Part shown: piece after piece, positions 1 through 11,071 of the stretch
Numbering within the stretch: position 1 is the stretch's first letter
Layout of the letters: every line of letters starts with the position of its first letter
From: Massilia sp. YIM B02763
GTDB lineage: Bacteria > Pseudomonadota > Gammaproteobacteria > Burkholderiales > Burkholderiaceae_D
Length of the DNA: 64,000 nucleotides
Reading direction: 5' to 3'
NCBI RefSeq assembly: GCF_030412015.1
Contig: NZ_JASNRD010000004.1
Location: 248,001 to 312,000, forward strand
Notes under the pieces: generated by a model
Database searches by the model: none
What the model was told of the DNA's origin: nothing
What the model saw: only the letters and a program-made list of their open reading frames with translations
Translations under genes and position numbers: made by a program

Positions 1-2793
1 CCGAACATGGGGCCGATTTCGACCGGCCTGGGCGAGATCTACTTGTGGACGGTCGAGAGTACGCCGGGTGCGAAGAAGCCTGACGGCACGCCCTATACGC
101 CGACGGACCTGCGCGAAATCCAGGACTGGATCATCAAGCCCCAGTTGCGCCAGGTTCCCGGCGTCACCGAAATCAACTCGATCGGCGGCTTCTCGAAGGA
201 GTATCACGTCACGCCGGATCCGGCCAAACTGAGTTCGTATGGACTGACGATGACCAAGGTGGTCGACGCGATCGAGCAAAACAACGGCAATGTCGGCGCC
301 GGCTACGTCGAGCGCCGCGGCGAACAGTTCCTGGTCCGGGCGCCGGGCCAAGTCCGGACCCTGGACGACATCCGCAACACCATCGTCAGCAATGTGCGGG
401 GCGTACCGATCCGTGTGCGCGATGTCGCCACCGTCGGCCTGGGGCGCGAGCTGCGCACCGGCGCGGCAACGGCCAACGGCAAGGAAGTGGTGCTGGGCAC
501 GGTCTTCATGCTGATCGGCGAGAACAGCCGCGTGGTCGCACAGGCCGCCGCGGACAAAATGGCGGAGATCAACAAGACGCTGCCGCCGGGCGTCAAGGCG
601 GTCCCTGTCTACGACCGCACCGTCCTGGTCGACAAAGCCATCGCCACCGTGAAGAAGAACCTGATGGAAGGTGCGATTCTCGTCATCGTGATTCTGTTCC
701 TGTTCCTTGGGAACATCCGCGCGGCGATCATCACGGCGCTGGTCATTCCGCTGTCGATGCTGTTCACATTCTCGGGCATGGTGACCTACAAGATCAGTGC
801 CAACCTGATGAGTCTCGGCGCGCTCGACTTCGGCATCATCATCGACGGCGCGGTCGTCATCGTCGAGAACTGCGTGCGGCGTCTGGCGCACGCACAAGAG
901 CATCACAAGCGTGAGCTGACCTTGAACGAACGCTTTCACGAAGTGTTCGCGGCTGCCCGCGAGGCACGCCGTCCGCTGCTGTTCGGCCAGCTGATCATCA
1001 TGGTCGTCTACCTGCCGATCTTCGCGCTGGCCGGCGTCGAGGGCAAGATGTTCCACCCGATGGCCTTCGCCGTGGTCCTGGCACTGGTCGGCGCGATGAT
1101 CCTGTCTATGACCTTCGTGCCGGCCGCGGTCGCGCTGTTCATAGGCAAGCGCGTCGCGGAGAAGGAAAACCGCCTGATGAGCAAGGCCAAGGACTGGTAT
1201 GCACCGGTGCTGGACAAGGTGCTGCGTAATGGCCCTGTCGTGCTGGCATCCAGTGTCGTGCTGGTGGTCCTGTCCGGCCTCCTCGCTGCACGCCTCGGCA
1301 GCGAATTCATCCCGAACCTGAACGAAGGCGACCTGGCGATCCAGGCCTTGCGTATTCCGGCCACCAGCCTGTCGGAGTCGCTGGCCATGCAGGAGAAGCT
1401 CGAGACTGGCCTGAAGGCGAAATTCCCGGAGATCGACCGCGTGTTCGCGCGCACAGGCACGGCCGAGATCGCGTCCGATCCGATGCCGCAGAATATCTCC
1501 GACGGCTACATCATGCTCAAGCCCGAATCGCAATGGCCGGAGCCGAAGAAGACCCATGCTGGGCTGGTCGAAGCAATCCAGAAGGAGTCCGAGAAATATG
1601 TGGGCAATGCCTTCGAGTTCTCGCAGCCCATCCAGCTGCGTTTCAACGAGCTGATCTCGGGTGTGCGTAGCGACGTTGCCGTCAAGGTCTTCGGCGATGA
1701 CATGGACGTGCTGGCGAAGACTGGACAGCAAATCGCCGAAGTGCTGCAAAAGATCCCTGGCGCGGCCGAGGTCAAGGTCGAGCAGACCGGAGGTTTGCCG
1801 ATGCTGTCGGTGAACATCGACCGCGAGAAGACTGCCCGATATGGCTTGAACATCGCCGATGTGCAGGCAGCCCTCGCTACCGCAACCGGTGGGCGCCAGG
1901 CCGGCATCATGTTCGAGGGAGACCGCCGTTTCGACATCCTCGTGCGGCTGCCCGAAGAGCTGCGCAGCGACATCGATGCATTGCGCCGTTTGCCGATCGC
2001 GCTGCCGGCCGGGGAGAGCGGCACAGCTTCCTACGTTCCACTGGGCGAAGTCGCTGAACTGGTGTTCGCACCTGGCCCCAACCAGGTCAGCCGCGAGAAC
2101 GGAAAGCGCCGCATCGTCGTCAGCGCCAATGTGCGCGGCCGCGACGTCGGCAGCTTCGTGCCCGAGGCGCAGGCGGCGATCGCCAAATCGGTCAAGATCC
2201 CAGCCGGCTACTGGACCAGCTGGGGCGGCACCTTCGAGCAGCTGCAGTCGGCGACCCAGCGTCTGAAAGTGGTCGTGCCGCTCGCACTGTTCCTCGTGCT
2301 CACCCTCCTGTTCGTCATGTTCGGCAACCTGAAGGATGGGCTGTTGGTGTTCACCGGCATTCCGTTCGCGCTAACCGGTGGCATCGTCGCGCTGACGCTG
2401 CGCGGCATCCCAATGTCGATCACGGCGGCGGTCGGCTTCATCGCCCTGTCTGGTGTGGCAGTACTGAACGGTCTGGTGATGATTTCCTTCATCCGTTCTC
2501 TGCGTGAGGAAGGTATGCCACTCGACGACGCGATCGTTCAGGGGGCGCTGACCCGCCTGCGCCCGGTTTTGATGACGGCCCTGGTCGCCTCGCTCGGCTT
2601 CGTGCCGATGGCACTGGCCACCGGTACCGGTGCAGAGGTACAGCGGCCACTCGCGACCGTCGTCATCGGCGGCATCCTTTCCTCAACCGCGCTGACTTTG
2701 CTGGTGCTGCCCCTGCTGTACCGGATCATGCATCGGAAAGACGACGAAGAGGTCGAGGTGCAAGCCGGTAAGGACGCCGTGGCGGCGCATTAG
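1..2793 (+). CDS. czcA: CzcA-type heavy-metal RND efflux pump (5' end outside window)
   Basis: Inner-membrane proton/metal antiporter of the heavy-metal RND family, which works with a periplasmic adaptor and an outer-membrane channel to export divalent cations. The frame is open at base 1 and the first visible residues (GPISTGLGEI) match a stretch roughly 120 residues into CzcA proteins, so the start lies upstream. The signature DFGIIIDGAVVIVEN, about 274-288 residues into the visible part, is the HME1 type linked to Co/Zn/Cd rather than Cu/Ag (CusA). Two hydrophobic bundles typical of RND pumps flank the second periplasmic domain. The neighbouring metal ATPase and ZIP-type genes support a metal-homeostasis role. 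Exact metal range is inferred. Confidence 0.93.
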   Translation, partial: PNMGPISTGLGEIYLWTVESTPGAKKPDGTPYTPTDLREIQDWIIKPQLRQVPGVTEINSIGGFSKEYHVTPDPAKLSSYGLTMTKVVDAIEQNNGNVGAGYVERRGEQFLVRAPGQVRTLDDIRNTIVSNVRGVPIRVRDVATVGLGRELRTGAATANGKEVVLGTVFMLIGENSRVVAQAAADKMAEINKTLPPGVKAVPVYDRTVLVDKAIATVKKNLMEGAILVIVILFLFLGNIRAAIITALVIPLSMLFTFSGMVTYKISANLMSLGALDFGIIIDGAVVIVENCVRRLAHAQEHHKRELTLNERFHEVFAAAREARRPLLFGQLIIMVVYLPIFALAGVEGKMFHPMAFAVVLALVGAMILSMTFVPAAVALFIGKRVAEKENRLMSKAKDWYAPVLDKVLRNGPVVLASSVVLVVLSGLLAARLGSEFIPNLNEGDLAIQALRIPATSLSESLAMQEKLETGLKAKFPEIDRVFARTGTAEIASDPMPQNISDGYIMLKPESQWPEPKKTHAGLVEAIQKESEKYVGNAFEFSQPIQLRFNELISGVRSDVAVKVFGDDMDVLAKTGQQIAEVLQKIPGAAEVKVEQTGGLPMLSVNIDREKTARYGLNIADVQAALATATGGRQAGIMFEGDRRFDILVRLPEELRSDIDALRRLPIALPAGESGTASYVPLGEVAELVFAPGPNQVSRENGKRRIVVSANVRGRDVGSFVPEAQAAIAKSVKIPAGYWTSWGGTFEQLQSATQRLKVVVPLALFLVLTLLFVMFGNLKDGLLVFTGIPFALTGGIVALTLRGIPMSITAAVGFIALSGVAVLNGLVMISFIRSLREEGMPLDDAIVQGALTRLRPVLMTALVASLGFVPMALATGTGAEVQRPLATVVIGGILSSTALTLLVLPLLYRIMHRKDDEEVEVQAGKDAVAAH

Positions 2794-2922
2794 TGCGTGC
2801 AGCGCTTGGGCGGAGCTGGGTGGCGTTCAGCCGGCCGGGCTCCGCCGGGTTCGCTAGCGGTACAGGGAAATTCCGGACGGCTGCCATGACGACACCTGTT
2901 GAGGTTGAGGAGTTCGTGCACG

Positions 2923-3447
2923 ATGACTAGTCAATGTAGCGAGACCACTCATGCTGAAGAAGCGTGTCCAAGGGCCGCGATCAGCGGACACGACGAAACG
3001 GACATGACCGAAATGCTCAATGAGCTGCGCATTCTGCTTCCTGGCGCCCAGCTTTTGAATGGCTTTCTTATCGCACTCCCTTTTACGTCGGGATTTCGTC
3101 AGATCGTCCAGTTGGAAAAGTGGATATTCATGGCGACTTTCTTGTGCTCGCTGTCGAGTTTGATCCTGTTCACCGCGCCAGCCGTACAGCATCGTTTGCT
3201 GCGCCCGCTTGAGGATCGCGTGCATTTCAAGGATGTCGCAAGCAAGCAGATGCTGGCCGGCGCGTTTTTCCTTTCCCTGTCCCTGACTCTGTGTACGAGT
3301 TTGGTGATTGCGGAAGTTATTGGTCACCCGGCCGGCCTGGGAGTGGGCGCGTTGTTTGCCTCAATGATCCTGGTGCTGTGGTGGCTGTATCCGTGGCTCT
3401 TGAAAAGGCAGCGACCGATTCAAGAAACTTCGTCGTCGAAACAGTAA
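2923..3447 (+). CDS. DUF6328 family membrane protein
   Basis: About 174 residues. The segment DELRILLPG-like (NELRILLPGAQLLNGF) followed by several hydrophobic helices is the hallmark of the DUF6328 family, small membrane proteins of unknown function. The ATG at 2923 has a GAGGAG-like ribosome binding site about ten bases upstream; an in-frame TTG at 2899 is less likely. Hydrophobic stretches are visible around residues 45-65, 75-95, 115-135 and 140-160. It sits between the RND pump and the flgB-like gene. Nothing in it suggests metal binding. Confidence 0.7.
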   Translation: MTSQCSETTHAEEACPRAAISGHDETDMTEMLNELRILLPGAQLLNGFLIALPFTSGFRQIVQLEKWIFMATFLCSLSSLILFTAPAVQHRLLRPLEDRVHFKDVASKQMLAGAFFLSLSLTLCTSLVIAEVIGHPAGLGVGALFASMILVLWWLYPWLLKRQRPIQETSSSKQ

Positions 3448-3479
3448 GTGCTGTTTGACGATACTTGAAAGGAGGAGAG

Positions 3480-3926
3480 ATGGACGGCATCAAGAACGGT
3501 GTGTGCGCCCCTTCCACGGGTGCCAAATCGGATAAGGATGATTTCTGGAAGCGGGCGCTCCAGGTGTCGGAGCGACGTTTAAGCGTCCTCGCTTCGAATA
3601 TCGCCAACGCCGATACCCCCAACTATAAAGCGCGTGACATCGACTTTCGAGCGGCGATGCAGCAAGCGCTGCTCGAAGCCGCACCTGTCACCGATGCGGC
3701 CGACAAAGCGCGCTGCGGTGTCGGCGTCAGCAACAGTGAAAGCCAGCCCAATATTTTTCCGAGGTATCGCATTCCTGTCCAGAGTTCGGTAGACGGAAAC
3801 ACGGTCGACATGGACACGGAACGAGGTGCATTCGCCGAGCAGGCTGTCAAGCATCAGTTCCTGCTGCAGAAGGTCGCTGACGAATACAAGGAAATGGATT
3901 CGATGCTCAAAAACTTAGTAGGCTGA
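3480..3926 (+). CDS. flgB: FlgB-like flagellar proximal rod protein, isolated from any flagellar operon
   Basis: 148 residues. FlgB forms the proximal rod of the flagellar basal body. The N-terminal rod signature LSVLASNIANADTPNYKARD is intact, and a C-terminal amphipathic helix follows as in rod proteins. The ATG at 3480 has a strong GGAGGAG site five bases upstream, better than the in-frame TTG at 3465. No flgC or other flagellar gene is nearby; the neighbours are DUF6328 and a lipoprotein inside a metal-resistance block, which is unusual. The final C-terminal residues diverge from typical FlgB. It may be a paralogue or a transferred stray copy. Confidence 0.8.
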   Translation: MDGIKNGVCAPSTGAKSDKDDFWKRALQVSERRLSVLASNIANADTPNYKARDIDFRAAMQQALLEAAPVTDAADKARCGVGVSNSESQPNIFPRYRIPVQSSVDGNTVDMDTERGAFAEQAVKHQFLLQKVADEYKEMDSMLKNLVG

Positions 3927-3936
3927 GATCAGTGAA

Positions 3937-4281
3937 ATGAGAACCAGCTTGATTATTTCAGGGATGATCATTTTGCATGGTCTGGCAGGCTGCGCGACCT
4001 ATCGCCCTGACGATTTGGGAGCGCAAGTCGGCTATGTTCAGAAAATATATCTACCAAATGAGACTCCCATCGATCACCCGGAATGCTTGGTGTCGCTCAC
4101 GGATGAGCAGCGCTCATCGGGACGGTATGTCGAAGTTCAGTTCAAGCACCTCCGCAGTAAAAGGTACGTCAACGTTTTTGTTGGCGATGGAATTGAGCTG
4201 AAGATGCGCGACCGAGTTCTGGTGGGTTCTCCGTATTGCGCTGGCACTCACAAGCCCGAATTTATCGCGAAGCAGAACTGA
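3937..4281 (+). CDS. Small lipoprotein of unknown function
   Basis: 114 residues with a signal peptide and lipobox LAGC (lipidated Cys19), so probably membrane-anchored in the periplasm. The mature part, starting ATYRPDDLG, has several beta-rich segments and two more cysteines near its ends (in HPECLV and SPYCAG) that could form a disulfide. It follows the flgB-like gene by ten bases and may be cotranscribed with it. No family was recognised. Confidence 0.65.
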   Translation: MRTSLIISGMIILHGLAGCATYRPDDLGAQVGYVQKIYLPNETPIDHPECLVSLTDEQRSSGRYVEVQFKHLRSKRYVNVFVGDGIELKMRDRVLVGSPYCAGTHKPEFIAKQN

Positions 4282-4360
4282 ATAGCTCATTAGTGCGATC
4301 CAGCACCGACCATGTGCGATCGCATTTTCATACTGGCCGTTTCGAGAGAAAGGTAAGCAA

Positions 4361-6943
4361 ATGGAAGAGTTGAACCGAGTACGGCTGGAATTGCCGTTAG
4401 TGCTGCCGGAAGTCGACGATCCAAGGGATCCATGTATCGGCCGGCTCATTGGCCTACTGCAGGGGCGCCCTGGCGTCGAGCGGGTCCATGTGAAGACATC
4501 CAAAGGGGAAGCTCCCTTGCTCTGCCTGCACTATGATCCCGCGGTCATCACGGTGGGAAGAGTGCGTGAACTGGTGAGCGCCGTTGGTGCGCAACTCACT
4601 GAGAAGGTTGCGCACTATCTTGGCTGTACGCCGAGTCCGCTGCACGCCCGCGAAGCGCGATTGTTCGCCGAGCGCTTGCGCCAGGTTCCTGGCGTGATGG
4701 AAGCAGAAGTGTCGCCATCGGGCAGAATCCGGGTGGAGTATGAACGCGGAAGTGTGTCACAGACGCAGCTGGAAGATCTTGTCGGGCGTGTCGGGAAAGA
4801 GGCGGTTCCTGTCGAGGCTGCGAAAGCTGCGTCCGGACCGGATCGGGGACACCCGGAACACGATCATGCCGATCACGACGAACACGAACATAAGCATGGG
4901 AAGGAAGACGCCCATGCGGGTCATGAACACGGGCACGGCGGTATCTTCGGCGAACATACCGAACTAATCTTCGCTTTGGCGGCTGGTGCCTTTGTACTCG
5001 CCGGTTGGCTGGTCGAACGCAGCAGCGCTACTTCCGGCTGGGTGCCGACGGCGTTGTTCGTCGGCGCCTATCTGTGCGGAGGGTTTTTTACGGCCAAGGA
5101 AGCCATCGAAAATATCCTTGCACGCCGTTTCGAAATCGACACGTTGATGCTGGTAGCGGCCGTCGGCGCGGCGGCGCTGGGCAAATGGGCGGAAGGCGGT
5201 CTGCTGCTTTTCCTGTTCAGTCTCGGCCACTCGCTGGAGCACTTTGCAATGGGGCGGGCGCGACGCGCGATCGAAGCACTGGCCAAGCTTGCTCCGGAAA
5301 CTGCACTGCTAAAGAAGGGAGATACGACGGAAGAGGTTCCAGTCCAAAACTTGCAGCCTGGCGATATCGTATTGGTGAAACCGAATGAGCGTCTGCCAGC
5401 CGATGGCGTCGTGGTCAAGGGCACCTCGAGTGTGAATCAAGCCCCCGTCACTGGAGAGAGTGTGCCGGTCGACAAGTCACCTGTGGAAGACGGGAAGGCC
5501 GCGATCGCGGCTTTCGATCGCGTGAAGGCCAATAACCGGGTCTTCGCCGGCACCATCAACGGCGCCGGCGCAATGGACGTCATGGTGGCGCGCCTCGCGT
5601 CCCAGTCGACCATGGCGCGTGTCGTGCAGATGGTGGCCGAAGCAGAAGCCCAACGTTCACCCACACAGCAATTCACCGACAAATTCGAACGCATTTTCGT
5701 CCCCGTGATCCTGGGACTGGTCGCCCTCCTGATGCTCGCCTTTCTCGTCATCGACGAGAGCTTTTCAGACAGCTTCTATCGGGCCATGGCAGTGCTGGTC
5801 GCGGCGAGTCCGTGTGCCCTGGCGATTTCGGTGCCGAGTGCCGTGCTATCGGGCGTGGCGCGCGCCGGCCGCAGCGGGGTTCTGGTGAAAGGCGGCGGTC
5901 CACTGGAGAATCTGGGAAGCCTCAATTCGATTGCTTTTGACAAGACGGGAACCCTGACCGAAGGCCGACCGAAACTGACCGATGTGCTGCCCGCTCCCGG
6001 TGTGGGCGAGTCGGAGTTGCTGGCAGTGGTGGTCGCAGTCGAATCGCACAGTGACCATCCGCTGGCATCGGCCCTCGTCGAAGGAGGGCGTGCACGTCTT
6101 TCCGCGGATGCGGGCTCAGTGCGCGCAGAGGATGTTCGCGGTTTGACCGGCCGTGGCGTGCAGGCTTCAGTCGATGGCGAAACGACCTATATCGCCAAAC
6201 CTGTCCTCTTCGATGAACTGGACGGCATGCGGCTGCCAGTTGAACTTTCCCAGGCAAACGACAAGTTGGTCCAATCGGGACGTACCACAATGGTCGTGCG
6301 CAAAGGGTCACGCTTCCTGGGCGTGATCGGTGTGATGGACACGCCCCGTCCGGCGGCGCCGGCTGTCATGAAGCAGTTGCGGGAGCTCGGCATCGAGCGT
6401 CTGGTCATGCTGTCGGGCGACAATCAACAGGTCGCGGATGCCGTTGCGCGCACCGTCGGCCTGACCGAAGCGAAAGGCGATCTGATGCCCGAGCAAAAGG
6501 TCGAGACGGTGAAGTCTTTGCGTGAGCGTCACGGCAAGGTCGCGATGGTGGGCGATGGTGTCAATGACGCGCCGGCCATGGCGAATGCCACCGTTGGCAT
6601 CGCGATGGGGGCAGCCGGCTCGGACGTCGCGCTTGAAGCGGCGGATGTCGCGCTGATGAGCGACGACCTCAGCCAGCTCCCGTTTGCTGTAGGGCTTTCG
6701 CGAAGCACGCGCCGCGTCATCAAGCAAAACCTTTGGGTCAGCCTGGGCGTCGTCGCTGTACTGATCCCGGCTACCATTTTCGGCCTGAACATCGGGACTG
6801 CGGTCCTGTTCCACGAAGGTTCGACCCTGCTTGTCGTCATCAATGCCCTGCGCTTGCTCGCCTATTCGGGAACGGCAGGTTCAGATCAGAGCCTTGCGTC
6901 ATCCAAGAATCAGGGAGCGGACGCGGCGGAGGTATCGTCATGA
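4361..6943 (+). CDS. P1B-4-type heavy-metal translocating ATPase with His-rich segment
   Basis: 860-residue metal-exporting P-type ATPase. It has two degenerate HMA-like ferredoxin folds (about 25-155) lacking the CxxC metal site, then a His/Asp-rich linker (164-193). The actuator motif TGES is at 364-367, the membrane metal motif SPC at 483-485, the phosphorylation site DKTGT at 527-531, the SDHP motif at about 564, the hinge GDGVND at 731-736 and HEGST at 818-822. SPC plus HEGxT defines the P1B-4 group (CzcP/CoaT-like; Co, Zn, Cd), distinct from CPC-type CadA/ZntA. The stop overlaps the start of the ZIP-type gene (ATGA), so the two are translationally coupled. Substrate is inferred from family. 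Confidence 0.93.
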   Translation: MEELNRVRLELPLVLPEVDDPRDPCIGRLIGLLQGRPGVERVHVKTSKGEAPLLCLHYDPAVITVGRVRELVSAVGAQLTEKVAHYLGCTPSPLHAREARLFAERLRQVPGVMEAEVSPSGRIRVEYERGSVSQTQLEDLVGRVGKEAVPVEAAKAASGPDRGHPEHDHADHDEHEHKHGKEDAHAGHEHGHGGIFGEHTELIFALAAGAFVLAGWLVERSSATSGWVPTALFVGAYLCGGFFTAKEAIENILARRFEIDTLMLVAAVGAAALGKWAEGGLLLFLFSLGHSLEHFAMGRARRAIEALAKLAPETALLKKGDTTEEVPVQNLQPGDIVLVKPNERLPADGVVVKGTSSVNQAPVTGESVPVDKSPVEDGKAAIAAFDRVKANNRVFAGTINGAGAMDVMVARLASQSTMARVVQMVAEAEAQRSPTQQFTDKFERIFVPVILGLVALLMLAFLVIDESFSDSFYRAMAVLVAASPCALAISVPSAVLSGVARAGRSGVLVKGGGPLENLGSLNSIAFDKTGTLTEGRPKLTDVLPAPGVGESELLAVVVAVESHSDHPLASALVEGGRARLSADAGSVRAEDVRGLTGRGVQASVDGETTYIAKPVLFDELDGMRLPVELSQANDKLVQSGRTTMVVRKGSRFLGVIGVMDTPRPAAPAVMKQLRELGIERLVMLSGDNQQVADAVARTVGLTEAKGDLMPEQKVETVKSLRERHGKVAMVGDGVNDAPAMANATVGIAMGAAGSDVALEAADVALMSDDLSQLPFAVGLSRSTRRVIKQNLWVSLGVVAVLIPATIFGLNIGTAVLFHEGSTLLVVINALRLLAYSGTAGSDQSLASSKNQGADAAEVSS

Positions 6944-7659
6944 GCGCGGCCCTAACGAAAGTCTTGGGCTACGCTGCCATGCCTGCGATTGCGGTGGTGG
7001 CAGGTGCTTTGATTACGCTCGTTCGTCAACCTGGGGCTGGACTGCGCAGCGCGGTCCAGCATTTTGCAGCCGGCACGGTGTTCAGCGTACTTGCGGTCGA
7101 GTTGCTGCCTGATCTTGTGCACCGGCGCCTGCCATGGCCGACGTTCATCGGCTTCACATTCGGTGTCGCCTTCATGCTCGCCCTGAAATGGTTTGGCGAT
7201 CGACAGGAGAATGCTTCGGGAGGCCGCGATACACGTGGCTTGCTTACGGCAATGGGGGTCGACGTCGTCCTTGACGGTGCATTGATCGGCCTGTCGTTCG
7301 CTGCAGGAGAAAAGCAGGGCCTTCTGCTGACCGTCGGTCTTGTCCTCGAACTGTTTTTCCTTGGTGTGTCATGCGCAACCTCGTTGCGCAGTGTTGGGCA
7401 GACTGCGCTGAGAATCGGCGGCACCGCGGCAATGCTTGGTATCGCATTGCTCGCCGGCGCCGGGGCGGGAGTAGGGGTATTGAACGCCGTAACCCCCGTC
7501 TTCATCGACGCTCTCCTGGCATTTGGCGTCGCTGCGCTACTTTACCTGGTGACCGAAGAGCTACTGGTAGAGGCGCATGAAGACGTCGAAACGCCTGTCC
7601 AAACCGCCATGTTTTTTGCTGGTTTTATCCTGCTGTTCATGATCGACATGCTTGTGTAG
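6940..7659 (+). CDS. ZIP-family metal transporter-like membrane protein
   Basis: 239 residues, about seven to eight hydrophobic helices, resembling the ZIP (ZupT-like) divalent metal transporters. Conserved-looking elements are HFAAGTVFSVLAVELLPDL near residue 45 and the helix DVVLDGALIGLSFAAG near 105; a charged EELLVEAHED stretch lies near 205. Its ATG at 6940 overlaps the TGA of the ATPase gene (6941-6943), with GGAGG just upstream, so the two proteins are probably made in fixed ratio. Pairing with an exporting P1B-4 ATPase suggests metal homeostasis. The ZIP assignment rests on pattern only. Confidence 0.75.
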   Translation: MSAALTKVLGYAAMPAIAVVAGALITLVRQPGAGLRSAVQHFAAGTVFSVLAVELLPDLVHRRLPWPTFIGFTFGVAFMLALKWFGDRQENASGGRDTRGLLTAMGVDVVLDGALIGLSFAAGEKQGLLLTVGLVLELFFLGVSCATSLRSVGQTALRIGGTAAMLGIALLAGAGAGVGVLNAVTPVFIDALLAFGVAALLYLVTEELLVEAHEDVETPVQTAMFFAGFILLFMIDMLV

Positions 7660-7701
7660 CGCACCGGCTTATATGTCTTCTTAAGCTTTGGGGAAATCGC
7701 C

Positions 7702-7905
7702 ATGCGTAAAGAACCCGTCGCTCCCACTGAGGATTTGCTAATTTCCTATTTGGGCTCTGTCATCTGCATATTTTTGCTATTGGCAGTTTTTAAAATAATA
7801 GAAATCTGGAAGCGACGGAAAAATCCTAATTCGAATAGATTGAAACAACCCAACGTGCAAAAAGAGAAAAAATCAATCAAGCGTCGACAAAAAGTAAAGC
7901 GTTAG
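7702..7905 (+). CDS. Small single-span membrane protein with Lys/Arg-rich tail
   Basis: 67 residues: a short acidic N-terminus, one hydrophobic helix (about 13-32) and a very basic C-terminus (KKSIKRRQKVKR). A GGGG-rich stretch lies about ten bases upstream of the ATG. Base composition is visibly AT-richer than the preceding metal genes. It may belong to the metal operon, being 42 bases after the ZIP-type gene, or may be spurious. No family was recognised. Confidence 0.45.
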   Translation: MRKEPVAPTEDLLISYLGSVICIFLLLAVFKIIEIWKRRKNPNSNRLKQPNVQKEKKSIKRRQKVKR

Positions 7906-7972
7906 TGGACGCGAGAAGTTTAGACACTACCTGTACCAACCATATTCAGCCTTTCGTTAAGTAGTAGAAATT

Positions 7973-9942
<1,970 letters not shown>

Positions 9943-9996
9943 GCCTGCAGAGTTTACCAATTGGGTAATCACGATTGATTTCATGAGTGCAAAAAT

Positions 9997-10602
9997 ATGA
10001 TCGAACATGTCAAGAATAGCTTGGCGGACGCGCAGTCAGCGCTTAACCGGTTCCTACAGGATGAGCGCAGTCTTCAAGACATCGTAGCTGCTGCCGATCT
10101 GCTTACATACGCATTCCGCACCTCGGGCAAAGCTTTTTCGTGCGGTAATGGCGGGTCGATGTGCGACGCGATGCATTTTGCTGAGGAGTTCACGGGGAGG
10201 TTCCGCAACAACCGCCAAGGAGTCGCGGCGATTGCCATCAGCGACCCAACGCACATCACCTGTGTCGCCAATGACTATGGCTATGACCAGGTTTTCTCGC
10301 GATACATCCAAGCGCATGGCCGTCCCGGTGACGTTTTACTTGCAATTAGTACAAGTGGGAAAAGTCGGTCTATTCTCGTTGCCGCCGAAGCGGCGCGCGA
10401 GCTGGGTCTGCGAGTGATCGGTTTGACCGGCTCCCCCGAGTCACCGTTGCAGGCCCTGTGCGATGTTTGCATCTGCAGCCCTGGCGGCGCGTATGCCGAC
10501 CGCGTGCAGGAAATGCATATCAAGATCATCCACATTCTGCTTGAGTTGGTAGAACGTGATCTCTTTCCAGAAAATTACATGTCTGAGAAGGGCGGCCTTT
10601 AG
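9997..10602 (+). CDS. gmhA: Sedoheptulose-7-phosphate isomerase (phosphoheptose isomerase)
   Basis: 201-residue SIS-domain enzyme converting sedoheptulose-7-phosphate to D-glycero-D-manno-heptose-7-phosphate, the first step of ADP-heptose synthesis. The loop SCGNGGSMCDAMHFAEEF keeps the metal/catalytic residues His60 and Glu64; the residue after the GGS, usually His, is Met here. The C-terminal stretch ADRVQEMHIKIIH keeps the Gln and His ligands. It follows kdsA by 54 bases, giving a KDO/heptose pair that could build an inner-core or capsule sugar. It is the last sugar gene before the defence island. Confidence 0.93.
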   Translation: MIEHVKNSLADAQSALNRFLQDERSLQDIVAAADLLTYAFRTSGKAFSCGNGGSMCDAMHFAEEFTGRFRNNRQGVAAIAISDPTHITCVANDYGYDQVFSRYIQAHGRPGDVLLAISTSGKSRSILVAAEAARELGLRVIGLTGSPESPLQALCDVCICSPGGAYADRVQEMHIKIIHILLELVERDLFPENYMSEKGGL

Positions 10603-10685
10603 TTCAAGTAAGCGGATTCGCAACGTCGAAACCGATCCGATCTATCGTTTATTGCATATACGAATTGCGAGTTTGGAGGCAAGAC

Positions 10686-10931
10686 ATGGCAACAAAAAAA
10701 CGCGTGAAAATTCCTGCGCGCTCGCCTGACGATTCCCAGCGTCCTGAAAGCGAAACGAATGTTGAGACAACACGCACCATGAACGTCGATACTGAAGCGG
10801 AGCGTATCGACAGTGATGCATCTCCTGAAATTGGTAGTGTCGAAGGGCGGGGACAATCGTCTTACCGTGTTGATATCGAACATGGTGGTGAGACCGATGC
10901 AGGCGATGTCGAGCGTGGAGGAGGGGTCTAA
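10686..10931 (+). CDS. Small hydrophilic protein of unknown function
   Basis: 81 residues: a basic start (MATKKRVKIPAR) followed by an acidic, Ser/Thr/Gly-rich and probably disordered tail. The ATG at 10686 has a good GGAGG site seven bases upstream, the main reason for calling it. It lies between gmhA and the convergent helicase gene. No family was recognised; it could be a secreted or phage-like structural fragment, or a fortuitous frame. Confidence 0.4.
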   Translation: MATKKRVKIPARSPDDSQRPESETNVETTRTMNVDTEAERIDSDASPEIGSVEGRGQSSYRVDIEHGGETDAGDVERGGGV

Positions 10932-11071
10932 TAGCACGTACCAATGCTGTAATGCTGCGTTGATCGATTGATTGGCAGGCATTGGCTGATTTAAGCGCTG
11001 GGAAACTACCGTCTGGTGCTGGCTACTGCTCGAAGCTTCGCAGGTCGCTTTCGTGCAGTCTGGGATAGTCT

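Noticed and set aside
4353..4645. Minus-strand frames over the start of the metal ATPase
   Set aside because: Antisense shadows of a strongly supported gene.
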